A stretch of 64,000 nt of DNA from Perlabentimonas gracilis. GTDB taxonomy: Bacteria; Bacteroidota; Bacteroidia; Bacteroidales; Tenuifilaceae. The notes under the pieces were generated by a model. It searched no databases and had not been told where the DNA came from. It saw nothing but the letters and a program-made list of their open reading frames with translations. The DNA lies in assembly GCF_011174675.1 (NCBI RefSeq), contig NZ_JAANIG010000021.1, positions 1 to 64,000 on the forward strand. Direction: 5' to 3'. Made by a program: the position numbers and the translations under genes. Shown one piece after another: positions 38,638 to 47,332 of the stretch. Numbering within the stretch: position 1 is the stretch's first letter; every line of letters starts with the position of its first letter.

Positions 38638-41316
38638 ATGGCTTTAGTTAACAATCATAGTGTTAATTTTGAAATAGTTGGCAGCCTTATTGAGGGTGTT
38701 GGTGTGCCAATGCTGATACTCGATGCCAAGGGAACAATCGTAGATCGTAACAGCGAAGCTGCCATGCTTTTGGGTGATGCTGAGGCCATACCTACTGAGG
38801 ATTGCTTAGGCAAGCTGGGGATATCTATGGAATTATTGCAGCGGGAAGTAATGGCCTTGCCAGATTCCAATCTGCCCAAAACCATTGCCATTGATATTAC
38901 ATTAAGCGAGGGGCCTACAGCCTACAGTATGATTTGCAACAGGATTAGTATAGCGGACAAAACCTACTATACCGTTGCATTGCATTCCATTGTAGAGCGA
39001 AAAGTGCAGCAGCCGGATTGTTGTGAAGATGAACTTATTGATAGATTTATACAGAGTTCAACTTTGCCAGTACTTTTTGTAGATACTGAAGATTTTATAG
39101 TAACTAAGGCCAATAGGCAAGCATTCGATTTTTTTGGACTACCCGAAGGTAAACTCGTGGGATTGCCCTTGGCAAGTTTTACCAACACCCCCACAAGCCA
39201 GTTCAATAGTTCGCTAAGTTCTTTTGTGAAAAGCAGATACACTGGGTTGGAACAAAGTTTCATAACTCCCAGTGCAACTCGTGATGCACAGATTCACTAC
39301 AGCGTTATCGACTACAGGTGTCAAAAGGTTTTGTTTTGCATACTAATAGATATTACCCAGCAAAACTTGGCATTCTCCGAGTTGCAAAGGATAAAGAATA
39401 GCCTGGCCAGCGAGGTGGCAAGCCAAACCAAGGACTTGGTGAGGATTAACAACGTGCTACTGGAGCAGATTAAGAAGAAGCAGATTATTGAGCAGGAGCT
39501 CAGGCAGTCGCAGGAGCTGTTTATGCACCTATTTAGGCTTAACCCCAATGGCTTGGTACTTCGCGAGCTGCAATCAAAAAAAATAATCGAGTTAAACCAG
39601 AGCTTTCTCAAAATTTTTGGCCTCAAGGCAAACGAAACCAAAGGGAAAACCCTCGAAGACTTTAACCTGCTTATAAATAGCGAAGCCTATAATCATCTTT
39701 TAGCTGACCTGCATGAAAAGAGGAGGCTAACCGGTGTTCCGCTTACCATGATGTCCAATTCGGGGCACGTGGTTTTTGTGCAATGGAGTGGCGAAGCTAT
39801 CAAAATAAACGACCAGGAGTTTATCCTTGAGGTTTTTCATGACACCACCCAAACCCAAATCTATCAGCAAAAACTGGAGGAGAATGAGGAGCGATATCGA
39901 ACCATGTTTAACAATGCCCTTGTGGGAATCTCCCGAACAAGAACCACTACGGGTATTATATGTAACTGCAATACCTACTTTGCCCAGCTAATTGGCTATA
40001 GAAACGAAAAGCATATTGCTGGAAAATCTATAGAAAAACATTTCAAAAATGCTACCCAAAGATCGAAATTCCTTAAAACACTGAGGGAAAAGGGTTCAGC
40101 CATCGGTGAGTTTGAAATTACAACCCTGCAGGGTAAGGGGATTTGGGTTGTCGATTATGCCGTTATCAATATTAAAGAACGATACATTGATGAGGTTGTA
40201 GTTGATATTACCGATCGAAAGATAATGGAAAACCTGCTGGTTAGCAACGAGAACCGGTTCAGGAGTATGATTGAGAAAGCCTCGGATCTTATTGTTATTG
40301 TCGATAGCAAAGGTATGATATTGTATTTAAGCCCATCGATTGAAACCGAGCTGGGATATGGTATTGATAACTATTTTAATGATAATATCCTGGATTACCT
40401 AGATCCAGATCAGGCAGAACTGGTGATGGAGGTTCTAAATAGGAAGGGAGCAAAGCATTATAAAGCCTTCGACGTGAGCGTTAAGCACAAGGATGGATAT
40501 GATAAGGTTTATGAGGTTAGCGTAACGGATTTGCGCAACGACCCTGCTGTTGGAGGCATAATCCTGAATGCACATAATATCACCGAGAAGATTAAAGCTC
40601 GAGATGAGATAAAGGCTGCATTGGAGAAGGAGACGGAGCTTAGCCGACAGAAAACACAGTTTATATCTACCGTATCGCATGAGTTCCGCACCCCGTTAAC
40701 CAACATCTCGCTCAATGTGCAGCTGCTGCAAAAATACCTTAAGGATAATCGGTTGGAGAAAGCGCATTATGCTATTAATAGGTTATTAAATGCCGAACGT
40801 AGGCTTACCTCCCTCCTTAATGAGGTATCGCTGGTTAGCAAGGATCAGAGCGGAAGGCTAAGCTTTACTCCCGAGCTATGGGATTTGCGAATGCTTACCG
40901 ACGATCTATTGGAGCAGATCGATTATCAGCTGCAGACCAATGTTAATGTAGTTATTCTTGATTGCTCTGGAACGAAGGCTCAGATGGATAAGAACCTCTT
41001 AACCCATATTCTTGGTAACCTTGTTAGCAATGCGATAAAATATTCACCTAGCGCTACGCCTATTGATGTGAGGATTGGTCTGAATGGTAGCGGAATATTT
41101 GAGATAGGGGTTAAAGATCAGGGTATTGGTATACCCAAGGAGGAGCAGCAATTCCTTTTCGATCCCTATTTTAGGGCATCAAACTCAAAGGACGTTTCTG
41201 GCACGGGCTTGGGGCTCAATATTGTGAAGCGGTGTGTGGAGCTTCATGGAGGAGAGATTACCCTTAATTCCGAAGAAGATAAGGGGACAGAGATAGTAGT
41301 TACTATACCGATATGA
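38638..41316 (+). CDS. Soluble multi-PAS sensor histidine kinase
   Basis: An 892-residue cytoplasmic kinase. Five PAS-like regions are visible at about 15-125, 135-240, 290-410, 420-530 and 540-655. A coiled linker lies between the second and third. HisKA follows with H681 in VSHEFRTPLTNIS, then HATPase (NLVSNAIKYSP, DQGIGIP, GTGLGLNIVKR). It lacks a receiver, but the next gene, 25 bases downstream, encodes a receiver-PAS-LuxR regulator. The two therefore very likely form a two-component pair. The PAS ligands are unknown. Confidence 0.92.
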   Translation: MALVNNHSVNFEIVGSLIEGVGVPMLILDAKGTIVDRNSEAAMLLGDAEAIPTEDCLGKLGISMELLQREVMALPDSNLPKTIAIDITLSEGPTAYSMICNRISIADKTYYTVALHSIVERKVQQPDCCEDELIDRFIQSSTLPVLFVDTEDFIVTKANRQAFDFFGLPEGKLVGLPLASFTNTPTSQFNSSLSSFVKSRYTGLEQSFITPSATRDAQIHYSVIDYRCQKVLFCILIDITQQNLAFSELQRIKNSLASEVASQTKDLVRINNVLLEQIKKKQIIEQELRQSQELFMHLFRLNPNGLVLRELQSKKIIELNQSFLKIFGLKANETKGKTLEDFNLLINSEAYNHLLADLHEKRRLTGVPLTMMSNSGHVVFVQWSGEAIKINDQEFILEVFHDTTQTQIYQQKLEENEERYRTMFNNALVGISRTRTTTGIICNCNTYFAQLIGYRNEKHIAGKSIEKHFKNATQRSKFLKTLREKGSAIGEFEITTLQGKGIWVVDYAVINIKERYIDEVVVDITDRKIMENLLVSNENRFRSMIEKASDLIVIVDSKGMILYLSPSIETELGYGIDNYFNDNILDYLDPDQAELVMEVLNRKGAKHYKAFDVSVKHKDGYDKVYEVSVTDLRNDPAVGGIILNAHNITEKIKARDEIKAALEKETELSRQKTQFISTVSHEFRTPLTNISLNVQLLQKYLKDNRLEKAHYAINRLLNAERRLTSLLNEVSLVSKDQSGRLSFTPELWDLRMLTDDLLEQIDYQLQTNVNVVILDCSGTKAQMDKNLLTHILGNLVSNAIKYSPSATPIDVRIGLNGSGIFEIGVKDQGIGIPKEEQQFLFDPYFRASNSKDVSGTGLGLNIVKRCVELHGGEITLNSEEDKGTEIVVTIPI

Positions 41317-41341
41317 TTCTAAATACTTATAATTGCAGGCT

Positions 41342-42310
41342 ATGGGCAAAAAGGTACTCCTGATAGAGGATGATCCGGATTTGAGAGAGACAACGGTAGA
41401 GTTGCTCAGGGACGAAGGCTTTGAGGCGCTTGCTGCCGAAAATGGGGCGCAGGGTATTCAAATGTCTTTGCTCCATATTCCCGATGTGGTGGTTTGTGAT
41501 ATCAATATGCCGGGGCTATCGGGTTATGAGGTATACAATATGCTCCATCAGGTCAATACCACATCGGTAATTCCGTTTATCTTTCTTTCGGCCAAATCTA
41601 CCCGCGACGATATCCTGGCAGGCCTTCACCTGGGGGCAGATGATTACATTACAAAGCCCTTCGAATTCGATAATCTTGTTGCGGTAATCAAAAGGCGTAT
41701 TGAGCGCCGCAAGCGCATAGCCGATCAGCATGACGAGAACTTTAAGGTACTTTTTGAAAACACCCGAAATCCTGCCTTTATTCTAAATCAGTGTAAGTTC
41801 GACTATGTAAACCGTCCCCTTAGCAAGATGGTTGGTTATAATCAGGAGCAGATTGAGGGGATGTCTGTTACTAACATTTTGAGCGGAGGATCGTTAACCC
41901 AGTTCTCCGAAGCAGCTGAGCAATGCAAGGGAGGACTTAAAACCTCATTCAATTTGAATGTAGATATCCTGTTGAAAGACAAAAGGATTGCTAATGTTGA
42001 CCTTGTTGGCATGCAGATTCAGTTCAGAGGTCAACCCTGCTTGCTTTGTACCTTAGAGTTTACCGACACCTTTGAGGCTGATAATGAGGAGTCTGCAGCA
42101 AGTGGTGATAACCTGTCGGTTACTAAGCGGGAGGTAGAGGTTCTAGATCTTATTTGTCAGGGGTTTACCAATGCCGAGATCGCCGAGAAGCTTTTTCTTA
42201 GCGAACGAACCGTTGAGGGGCATCGATCGAGGCTATTCTCCAAAACAGGAACTAAAAATGCCGTGGCGCTTGCCATGTGGGCAGTGAAAAACAATATTTA
42301 TAAGGTGTAG
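41342..42310 (+). CDS. Response regulator: receiver-PAS-LuxR helix-turn-helix
   Basis: 322 residues from the ATG at 41342; a TTG three codons upstream is in frame. The receiver (1-125) has the acidic pair in LIEDDPD, phospho-acceptor D53 in VVCDINMPG, and lysine in YITKPFE. A PAS-like domain follows at about 135-245 (VLFENTRNPAFILN). A LuxR/GerE DNA-binding domain ends the protein (SVTKREVEVLDLI, NAEIAEKLFLSERTVEGHRSRL). It should bind DNA after phosphorylation by the adjacent kinase. A PAS domain between receiver and HTH is less common and suggests a second input. The target genes are unknown. Confidence 0.92.
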   Translation: MGKKVLLIEDDPDLRETTVELLRDEGFEALAAENGAQGIQMSLLHIPDVVVCDINMPGLSGYEVYNMLHQVNTTSVIPFIFLSAKSTRDDILAGLHLGADDYITKPFEFDNLVAVIKRRIERRKRIADQHDENFKVLFENTRNPAFILNQCKFDYVNRPLSKMVGYNQEQIEGMSVTNILSGGSLTQFSEAAEQCKGGLKTSFNLNVDILLKDKRIANVDLVGMQIQFRGQPCLLCTLEFTDTFEADNEESAASGDNLSVTKREVEVLDLICQGFTNAEIAEKLFLSERTVEGHRSRLFSKTGTKNAVALAMWAVKNNIYKV

Positions 42311-42580
42311 CCAAGCAGCCCCACACAGAACCTACCTGCCGAAATTAGTCAGGCAGGCATCCAATCATCCAACCTGCCTGCTCTGACGTCAGTCAGGCAG
42401 CTTACCTGCTGGCAAGCAGGGTCAATCAATCACCCAACCATCTAATCAATCTTAGACGCTGACAGGAGCTTCGCACCCTGTCTGCTGTCGCCTACCTCGG
42501 TAGGCAGGGTAAGCAAGCGACAGGCAGGGCTGTCAGGTCATTCAATCATTCAATCAATCAATCACCCAATCCCCCAAAAC
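42311..42580. repeat. Palindromic CTGCCTG-type repeat island in AATC-rich low-complexity DNA (island A)
   Basis: This gap holds no gene. It contains a CCTGCCTG..CAGTCAGGCAG hairpin unit at 42371-42424 that is 51 of 54 bases identical to 52762-52815. A CTGACAG..CTGTC hairpin with the GAGCTTCGCACC loop sits at 42453-42482. A CTGTCGC..GCGACAG palindrome (42485-42491 with 42517-42523) encloses a CCTACC/GGTAGG pair. Between them lie runs of AATC, CAATCAAT and CACCCAAT. The same family occurs at 49.2, 51.2 and 52.6 kb. Confidence 0.75.
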
Positions 42581-42618
42581 AAACCAGCCAGCGGCTAGTA
42601 ATAGCGGCTGGCTGGTTT
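42581..42618. terminator. Bidirectional hairpin between the LuxR-type regulator and a receiver gene
   Basis: AAACCAGCCAGC (42581-42592) pairs perfectly with GCTGGCTGGTTT (42607-42618). It lies just before the stop of the minus-strand receiver gene, between convergent genes. A-rich and T-rich ends flank the stem. Confidence 0.75.
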
Positions 42619-42638
42619 CACTCTCAAAGCGTATGTAT

Positions 42639-43049
42639 TTACGCTGGTTTCTCAATACCAAGTAATCGTCGAACTCCCGATAAAAGGCTCTTTATTTCAA
42701 AAGGTTTGCAGAGAACAATTTTTGCACCCAATTCCTTGGCCATAAGCAGGTAATCGCGCGAATCGAAGTAGCCTCCGCCCGATATGGCTATAAGTTTGGT
42801 GTTGGGGTGCGTCTTTCTAACCCACATGATCACCTCAAGGCCATCCTCTTCGGGCATTACAATATCGGTGATAATTAGCTCGTATGGCATCGTGTTTTGT
42901 AGGCGTATTCCCTCCCGTCCATTGCTGGCCATATCAACCCGAAATCCTTCTTCTACAAGAATTTCCCTGATGCTTTGAGCCAACTCCCGATCGTCATCTA
43001 TTATTAATATCCGTTGCTGCATTTGTATGTTGGTAGTATCAAACATCAT
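42639..43049 (-). CDS. Stand-alone receiver-domain protein
   Basis: About 136 residues from the ATG at 43049, which has an AAAGG five bases upstream. A GTG at 43070 and an ATG at 43022 are alternative starts. The receiver fold is complete: LIIDDDREL, phospho-acceptor D62 in ITDIVMPEEDG, and lysine in IVLCKPFEIKSLL. No output domain is present. As the last gene of a receiver-chemoreceptor-cheW-receiver run, it could act as a CheY-like or phosphate-sink protein, but it also resembles generic single-domain regulators. Confidence 0.88.
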   Translation of the reverse strand: MMFDTTNIQMQQRILIIDDDRELAQSIREILVEEGFRVDMASNGREGIRLQNTMPYELIITDIVMPEEDGLEVIMWVRKTHPNTKLIAISGGGYFDSRDYLLMAKELGAKIVLCKPFEIKSLLSGVRRLLGIEKPA

Positions 43050-43090
43050 TTGTGCCTTTAGTTTGTTCACTTTGCTTTGCGTATGGCTAT

Positions 43091-43612
43091 TTATGCAATT
43101 TCTTCCACCGATTGTTTTAACGAACCCTGGGTGGTCGTTTCAACAAGTGAAGTTAAATCGTCCGACGAAAAAATGGCGTCCATATCTAGAATCATCACGA
43201 ATCGATCATTAATACTCGTTACCCCATCAATAAATTCGCTTCTATATCGGCTACCAATGCTTGGAGCGGGCATAATTTGGCTTGGTTCAATCTCCAGTAC
43301 TGCCTGCACAGCATCAACCAGGGCCCCTAGTTTTACCGACTCATTGTCCACCACTATATCCATTACAATTATACATGTGTTAGTGGTGTATTCTGTGGGG
43401 CTCATGCCAAACTTAATTCGTGTATCAATTACCGGCAGAACAGTGCCTCTTAGGTTGATAACCCCTTTCATATACTCAGGAGCTTGAGGGACTACTGTAA
43501 TTTTGCTTAGTTCCAGAATGTTGAGCACCTTACTGGCGTGTGCTGCAAACTCCTCATCGCCTAGTTTAAACGATAGGTATGAGTTAATCTTTGTATCTTT
43601 TTCGTTGCTCAT
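43091..43612 (-). CDS. cheW: CheW-like chemotaxis coupling protein
   Basis: A 173-residue single CheW domain (SFKLGDEEFAAHASKVLNIL, then VVPQAPEYMKGVINLRGTVLPVIDTR as adjoining blocks, and LGALVDAVQAVLEIE). It joins chemoreceptors to the CheA kinase in the signalling array. It lies 219 bases downstream of a chemoreceptor gene on the same strand and 41 bases upstream of a receiver gene. No CheA gene is in the window. The start at 43612 is an ATG that gives a normal N-terminus. Confidence 0.93.
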   Translation of the reverse strand: MSNEKDTKINSYLSFKLGDEEFAAHASKVLNILELSKITVVPQAPEYMKGVINLRGTVLPVIDTRIKFGMSPTEYTTNTCIIVMDIVVDNESVKLGALVDAVQAVLEIEPSQIMPAPSIGSRYRSEFIDGVTSINDRFVMILDMDAIFSSDDLTSLVETTTQGSLKQSVEEIA

Positions 43613-43787
43613 AATTTCTTAGTTTTAGCGGTTTGTTTTTCCCATGGTTCTTTTGTTGTTGCGCTTCTTACCATAACACCCAGTGGATTCCTTACCATAT
43701 ACTTGTACAAAGTATACAATGTAGCCTCCTGCTATATCAAATGGATCCAAAGGGTGGTAAAAGGTTAACATTTTAGCAGATCTATTG

Positions 43788-43819
43788 AGCGTTTAGCGTG
43801 GCAAAACACGCTAAACGCT
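43788..43819. other. Perfect 13-bp inverted repeat after the chemoreceptor gene
   Basis: AGCGTTTAGCGTG (43788-43800) and CACGCTAAACGCT (43807-43819) form a perfect stem with a GCAAAA loop. It lies 12 bases beyond the stop of the minus-strand chemoreceptor. There is no T-run on the exit side, so it may stabilise the 3' end or partly terminate transcription before cheW rather than act as a full terminator. The rest of the 218-base gap shows nothing else clear. Confidence 0.6.
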
Positions 43820-43831
43820 TTGGATGAATGT

Positions 43832-45928
43832 TTAGAAGTTTTCAAAATCGCCGTCGTTACTTGTAACCTTTGCCTTACTTGTTACTTCATGGAATTTATT
43901 GGTCTTACCATTGCCCTCCATCTTTAGGCTAACACCCTTAGTATTCTCTTGTTGCTTTGTCTGCACGTTGGGGGTTGCCACTTTTTTTGGTGCGTAGTGA
44001 CTCTCGGCCTGGAACTTATTGATTCGGCGGCTATCAATTCTAAAGTACCCAATGATCTCTTTAAGCTGCTCGGCCTGGCTGCTTAGCTCCTCGGCGCTGG
44101 TGGCCATCTCCTCGCTAGCAGCGGCATTCTGCTGGGTAACCTGGTTAAGCTGCTGAATAGCGGTATTCACCTGATCGGATCCGCTGCTCTGCTCCATACT
44201 GGCCGCAGCAATCTCCTGAACCAGCTTGGCTGTTTTCTCAATTTCAGGAATTAGTCCAGTCATAAGCTCTGCAGCATTCTCGGTAACATCTACGCTTTTT
44301 GAGGCTAGAGCAACAATCTCATCGGCGGCAATCTTACTGCGCTCTGCCAGTTTGCGTACTTCAGCGGCAACCACTGCAAATCCACGTCCCTGCTCACCAG
44401 CCCGGGCTGCCTCAACAGCTGCGTTAAGCGCAAGAATATTGGTTTGGAAAGCGATATCGTTGATGATGTTAATCTTCTCAGCAATATTTTTAATGGATAC
44501 TAAGCTGTCCTGAGATGCTGCCCCAACCTTACTAACGCCATCCTGTACCTTTTGCGATATTTTATCGGCCTCCTGGGCATTATCGGTATTCTGCTGAATA
44601 TTGGCTGCCATCTCCTCCATGGAGCTGCTTACCTCCTCGGCGCTCGATGCCTGTTCGCTGGCACCCTGCGATACCTGCTGGCTGCCTGAGCTCATCTGCA
44701 TGCTGGCTGCGGCAATATTATCCGATCCTAGCATCACGCTACCAATCACCTCTTTCAGCTTATCCACCATGTTCTGCATGGCCTTGCCAAGCTGTCCTAC
44801 CTCATCTTTACGGTCGAGTATCTCGTTTTCGAGTTCGGCGGTTAGGTCGCCCTCGGCAATGGTTTGAGCAAAACCAACGCCCTTAATAATTGGTGCAGAA
44901 ATTATGCGAGTGATTAGAAGGCCAAGGATGAGGGCAAGAACTAACCCTACAATTATTCCCCCTACTACCATTGCTGTGGATGCACTCACAGCCCTATCAC
45001 CTAGATTAACAGCAGTTGCAGCCTCGTTGTCGTTGTAGGTAATAAGTTGAGTTAAGTTTTTAACGGCTGCTTGATTTAGGGGTAAAGCTTCTATTAAACT
45101 TTTACGACTAGCCTCCTCCGCTAATGCCACTGCTCTTTCTGCTTCCTGAATGGCTACATCAAAATACTTAAATACATTCTCGGCACTTGGTAACATTTCA
45201 CGCTCGTATATTGCCCAGGCAGCATTGTTATTTCCATTGCGAAGCAATCTGTTCACCTCATGCACTGCGCGATGGAACTGGCCGTGGGGTTCACGAAGAT
45301 CGTTAAAAGCCGCAGCTAGCCTTGGGTTTGTTGATGCAAAGTTTGGAAGCCAGCGGCCAAGATTGCACAGGGTATGATCATCGCCGCCTTCAAAAGTTCT
45401 TCCACTCCTGATGGCATTTGCAACTCTTACCTGAAGTTCGTGGTGATCTCCCTTAAACTGCTGCAAATCCTTTAACAATTCCATGGGGTAGCTGATGTCA
45501 ATTGTGGCCATATCGTTAACTAACGATTCAAACTCTAGGTTAACGCCCCTACGGTTGTCTCGGCTTCTTACAAACTCGTCCCACATCTGTGCCTCCTCAG
45601 CCGAGTGGGGTAACGACTCGTACAATGCCTGCGCTTCGGCTTGCCGTTTACGAGCGTTGTCAAGGTGCTGAAATTGTTGTGATTTTTCTGATGCGTCCAG
45701 ATTTGGAATTAGTAGCGTACGATGTGCCGATTGAACCATCTCGAATGCTAGCTCAATTTCTTGTAATGCCCCTACCGAAGGCATATTTACATCGGCCACA
45801 TCATGGAATGATTTTGAAACCCGGTTCAAACCTACGAACCCAATGATTCCAATTGCTAGGGCTATTAGCGCCACTAGGCCAAACCCAGTCATAATTTTTG
45901 TTCCAATTTTTAAGTCTCTAAATTTCAT
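43832..45928 (-). CDS. Methyl-accepting chemotaxis protein with a CZB-like zinc-binding motif in its sensor region
   Basis: A 698-residue chemoreceptor with membrane spans at about 12-34 and 315-340. The region between them is helical, resembling a four-helix-bundle sensor. It also carries a CZB-like signature: His in FKGDHHEL, Cys188 in CNLGRWL, and two His in [17 protein letters not shown] and the signalling hairpin follow, with the conserved [20 protein letters not shown] tip. The tail after about 640 is polar and rich in Lys and Asn, and lacks a CheR-docking pentapeptide of the classic type. CZB domains bind zinc and can respond to oxidants. Most described ones are cytoplasmic, so the position here is notable. 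It follows a receiver gene by 34 bases. Confidence 0.9.
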   Translation of the reverse strand: MKFRDLKIGTKIMTGFGLVALIALAIGIIGFVGLNRVSKSFHDVADVNMPSVGALQEIELAFEMVQSAHRTLLIPNLDASEKSQQFQHLDNARKRQAEAQALYESLPHSAEEAQMWDEFVRSRDNRRGVNLEFESLVNDMATIDISYPMELLKDLQQFKGDHHELQVRVANAIRSGRTFEGGDDHTLCNLGRWLPNFASTNPRLAAAFNDLREPHGQFHRAVHEVNRLLRNGNNNAAWAIYEREMLPSAENVFKYFDVAIQEAERAVALAEEASRKSLIEALPLNQAAVKNLTQLITYNDNEAATAVNLGDRAVSASTAMVVGGIIVGLVLALILGLLITRIISAPIIKGVGFAQTIAEGDLTAELENEILDRKDEVGQLGKAMQNMVDKLKEVIGSVMLGSDNIAAASMQMSSGSQQVSQGASEQASSAEEVSSSMEEMAANIQQNTDNAQEADKISQKVQDGVSKVGAASQDSLVSIKNIAEKINIINDIAFQTNILALNAAVEAARAGEQGRGFAVVAAEVRKLAERSKIAADEIVALASKSVDVTENAAELMTGLIPEIEKTAKLVQEIAAASMEQSSGSDQVNTAIQQLNQVTQQNAAASEEMATSAEELSSQAEQLKEIIGYFRIDSRRINKFQAESHYAPKKVATPNVQTKQQENTKGVSLKMEGNGKTNKFHEVTSKAKVTSNDGDFENF

Positions 45929-45962
45929 AGCTTTGTCCTCCTGAATTTTTAGCGAAGCAATA

Positions 45963-46340
45963 CTATTGCTTCTGTTGGTTTAGGTGTTTAGTTATTAGTG
46001 ATTTAAATGTTTCCGATCTAAATGGTTTTACTAAGAAATCTACTGCACCCAGATCCTTTGTGCGCTCAATGCTTGCTTTATCGGCTTTGGCCGACACAAC
46101 TATTACTGGCGTGCTATCGTTAAGCTGATGCTTATGGTTAAGAAATTCAAACCCATCCATTTCTGGCATCATAAGGTCTAGAATGACTAGTTCAAAATGC
46201 TCGTTAGCTAGATTTTTCAATGCTGCCTTGGCATCTTTGCAGGTTGTAGTTTCTATACCCCAGCTGTTTAGCAACGACTCCACAAGCACCTGGTTGAAGT
46301 AGGAATCTTCTACAATTAGTATCTTGGGAACTGGGTTCAT
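45963..46340 (-). CDS. CheY-like single receiver protein
   Basis: A 125-residue receiver domain with no output domain ([12 protein letters not shown], phospho-acceptor D55 in [12 protein letters not shown], Thr/Ser in IVVSAKADK, and Lys in [10 protein letters not shown]). It is the first gene of a minus-strand run with the CZB chemoreceptor, cheW and a second receiver. CheY-like use within the chemosensory pathway is the simplest reading. Bacteroidota without flagella often use such proteins for type IV pili or gliding, and neither output can be shown here. Confidence 0.9.
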   Translation of the reverse strand: MNPVPKILIVEDSYFNQVLVESLLNSWGIETTTCKDAKAALKNLANEHFELVILDLMMPEMDGFEFLNHKHQLNDSTPVIVVSAKADKASIERTKDLGAVDFLVKPFRSETFKSLITKHLNQQKQ

Positions 46341-46657
46341 TTTCGTGTGATTAATTTCTTATACAAAGCTAACCCCAACACCCTCCCAATAAAAGAGTGC
46401 TAGCACCTGTTTGAAAAAATGAGGTATAAATACGTACTGCTTATATAGGGCTAAGGTGCATAATAACAGATATTTATGAAATTAGAAGAGGGTCTCCCTA
46501 TGAATTGTTTAGGTGCTTTATGTTGACCATAGGGTGGAAACACCTAATGTGTAATTATTATCGATGCCGTTTTATGGTTATTTTTCGGAATTAAGTATTT
46601 ACCTGCGATTACCACAAGACAATAATTTTCATTACTTTAGGGAAATAACTTACCAAG
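46341..46657. promoter_or_regulatory. Divergent regulatory gap with interleaved inverted repeats
   Basis: This 317-base gap has no gene. It holds the minus-strand promoter above. It also holds two interleaved 7-base inverted repeats: CCCTATG (46496-46502) with CATAGGG (46528-46534), and TTAGGTG (46509-46515) with CACCTAA (46541-46547). The order a-b-a'-b' would give a pseudoknot in RNA or overlapping operators in DNA. The rest is AT-rich. No good -7 box for the + strand crp-like gene is visible; the nearest is an imperfect TACTTTAG. Confidence 0.4.
46364..46394 (-). promoter_or_regulatory. Candidate promoter for the receiver-chemoreceptor-cheW run
   Basis: On the minus strand TAGCTTTG (plus-strand CAAAGCTA, 46364-46371) fits the -7 box. 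TTTT (plus-strand AAAA, 46391-46394) is a 3 of 4 -33 match at a 19-base spacing. The start codon is 23 bases downstream. Confidence 0.55.
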
Positions 46658-47245
46658 ATGATGAGTTCAGATTACAAGTACACCCAGTTCTTCAATGCTC
46701 TCCAATCTCTTATCGAGATAGATTCAAATGAAATGCTATACTATAGTGAGTTGCTATCGGTGGTAAGATTTAAAAAGGGAGAACTTCTTCTTAAGGCGGG
46801 TGAGACCTGTAAGAATATTTTTTTTATCAACCAAGGTTTATGCCGCACCTTTTTTCTCAATGCTAAAGGTGAGGAAAATACTTTCCATTTTACTATGGAG
46901 AAAGAATTTATAACCGATTACGAGAGTTTTGTTGCAGTTGAACCAGCATACTTCTCCATTCAGGCGCTTGAGCCCGTTGAGGCTGTAGTAATGACGTATC
47001 ATACGGTTCACGATGGATATAAGAACTTGCAGAATGGCGAAAAGCTAGGTCGATTGCTTGCCGAAAAATATCTTTTTATGTTTATGAATAAGGTAAGAGA
47101 TATTTATACCGAGGATGCCATTACGCGGTACCGAAAAATGAGTAAACGCTATCCATCCATTCTGCAAAGAGTTCCGCAGCATCTTGTGGCTTCGTACCTA
47201 AACATTACGCCAGTTCACCTAAGTCGATTAAAGGGTATAATATAA
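46658..47245 (+). CDS. Crp/Fnr-family transcriptional regulator
   Basis: A 195-residue protein with a cyclic-nucleotide-binding-type beta barrel at about 15-125 (FKKGELLLKAGE, FFINQGLCRTFF). The C-terminal region carries the compact helix-turn-helix seen in many Bacteroidota Crp-like regulators (RYPSILQRVPQHLVASYL, then NITPVHLSRLK). The cAMP-contact arginine and serine of E. coli Crp are not evident, and there is no Fnr cysteine cluster, so the effector is unknown. It lies 87 bases upstream of the AOR gene on the same strand and is a natural candidate to control it. ATGs at 46658 and 46661 are equivalent starts. Confidence 0.88.
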   Translation: MMSSDYKYTQFFNALQSLIEIDSNEMLYYSELLSVVRFKKGELLLKAGETCKNIFFINQGLCRTFFLNAKGEENTFHFTMEKEFITDYESFVAVEPAYFSIQALEPVEAVVMTYHTVHDGYKNLQNGEKLGRLLAEKYLFMFMNKVRDIYTEDAITRYRKMSKRYPSILQRVPQHLVASYLNITPVHLSRLKGII

Positions 47246-47270
47246 TAGCCCCATTTTATTAACATATGTT

Positions 47271-47303
47271 ATTGTTTTGTAACTTGTCAATGGCATATAT
47301 TTG
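47271..47303 (+). promoter_or_regulatory. Candidate promoter for the AOR gene
   Basis: ATTG at 47271-47274 (3 of 4 to TTTG) and TATATTTG at 47296-47303 are 21 bases apart. The ATG at 47333 follows 29 bases later. This suggests the AOR gene can be expressed apart from the crp-like gene. Confidence 0.55.
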
Positions 47304-47332
47304 TTGCTGATACTGAAAACAAAACCCGGCTT

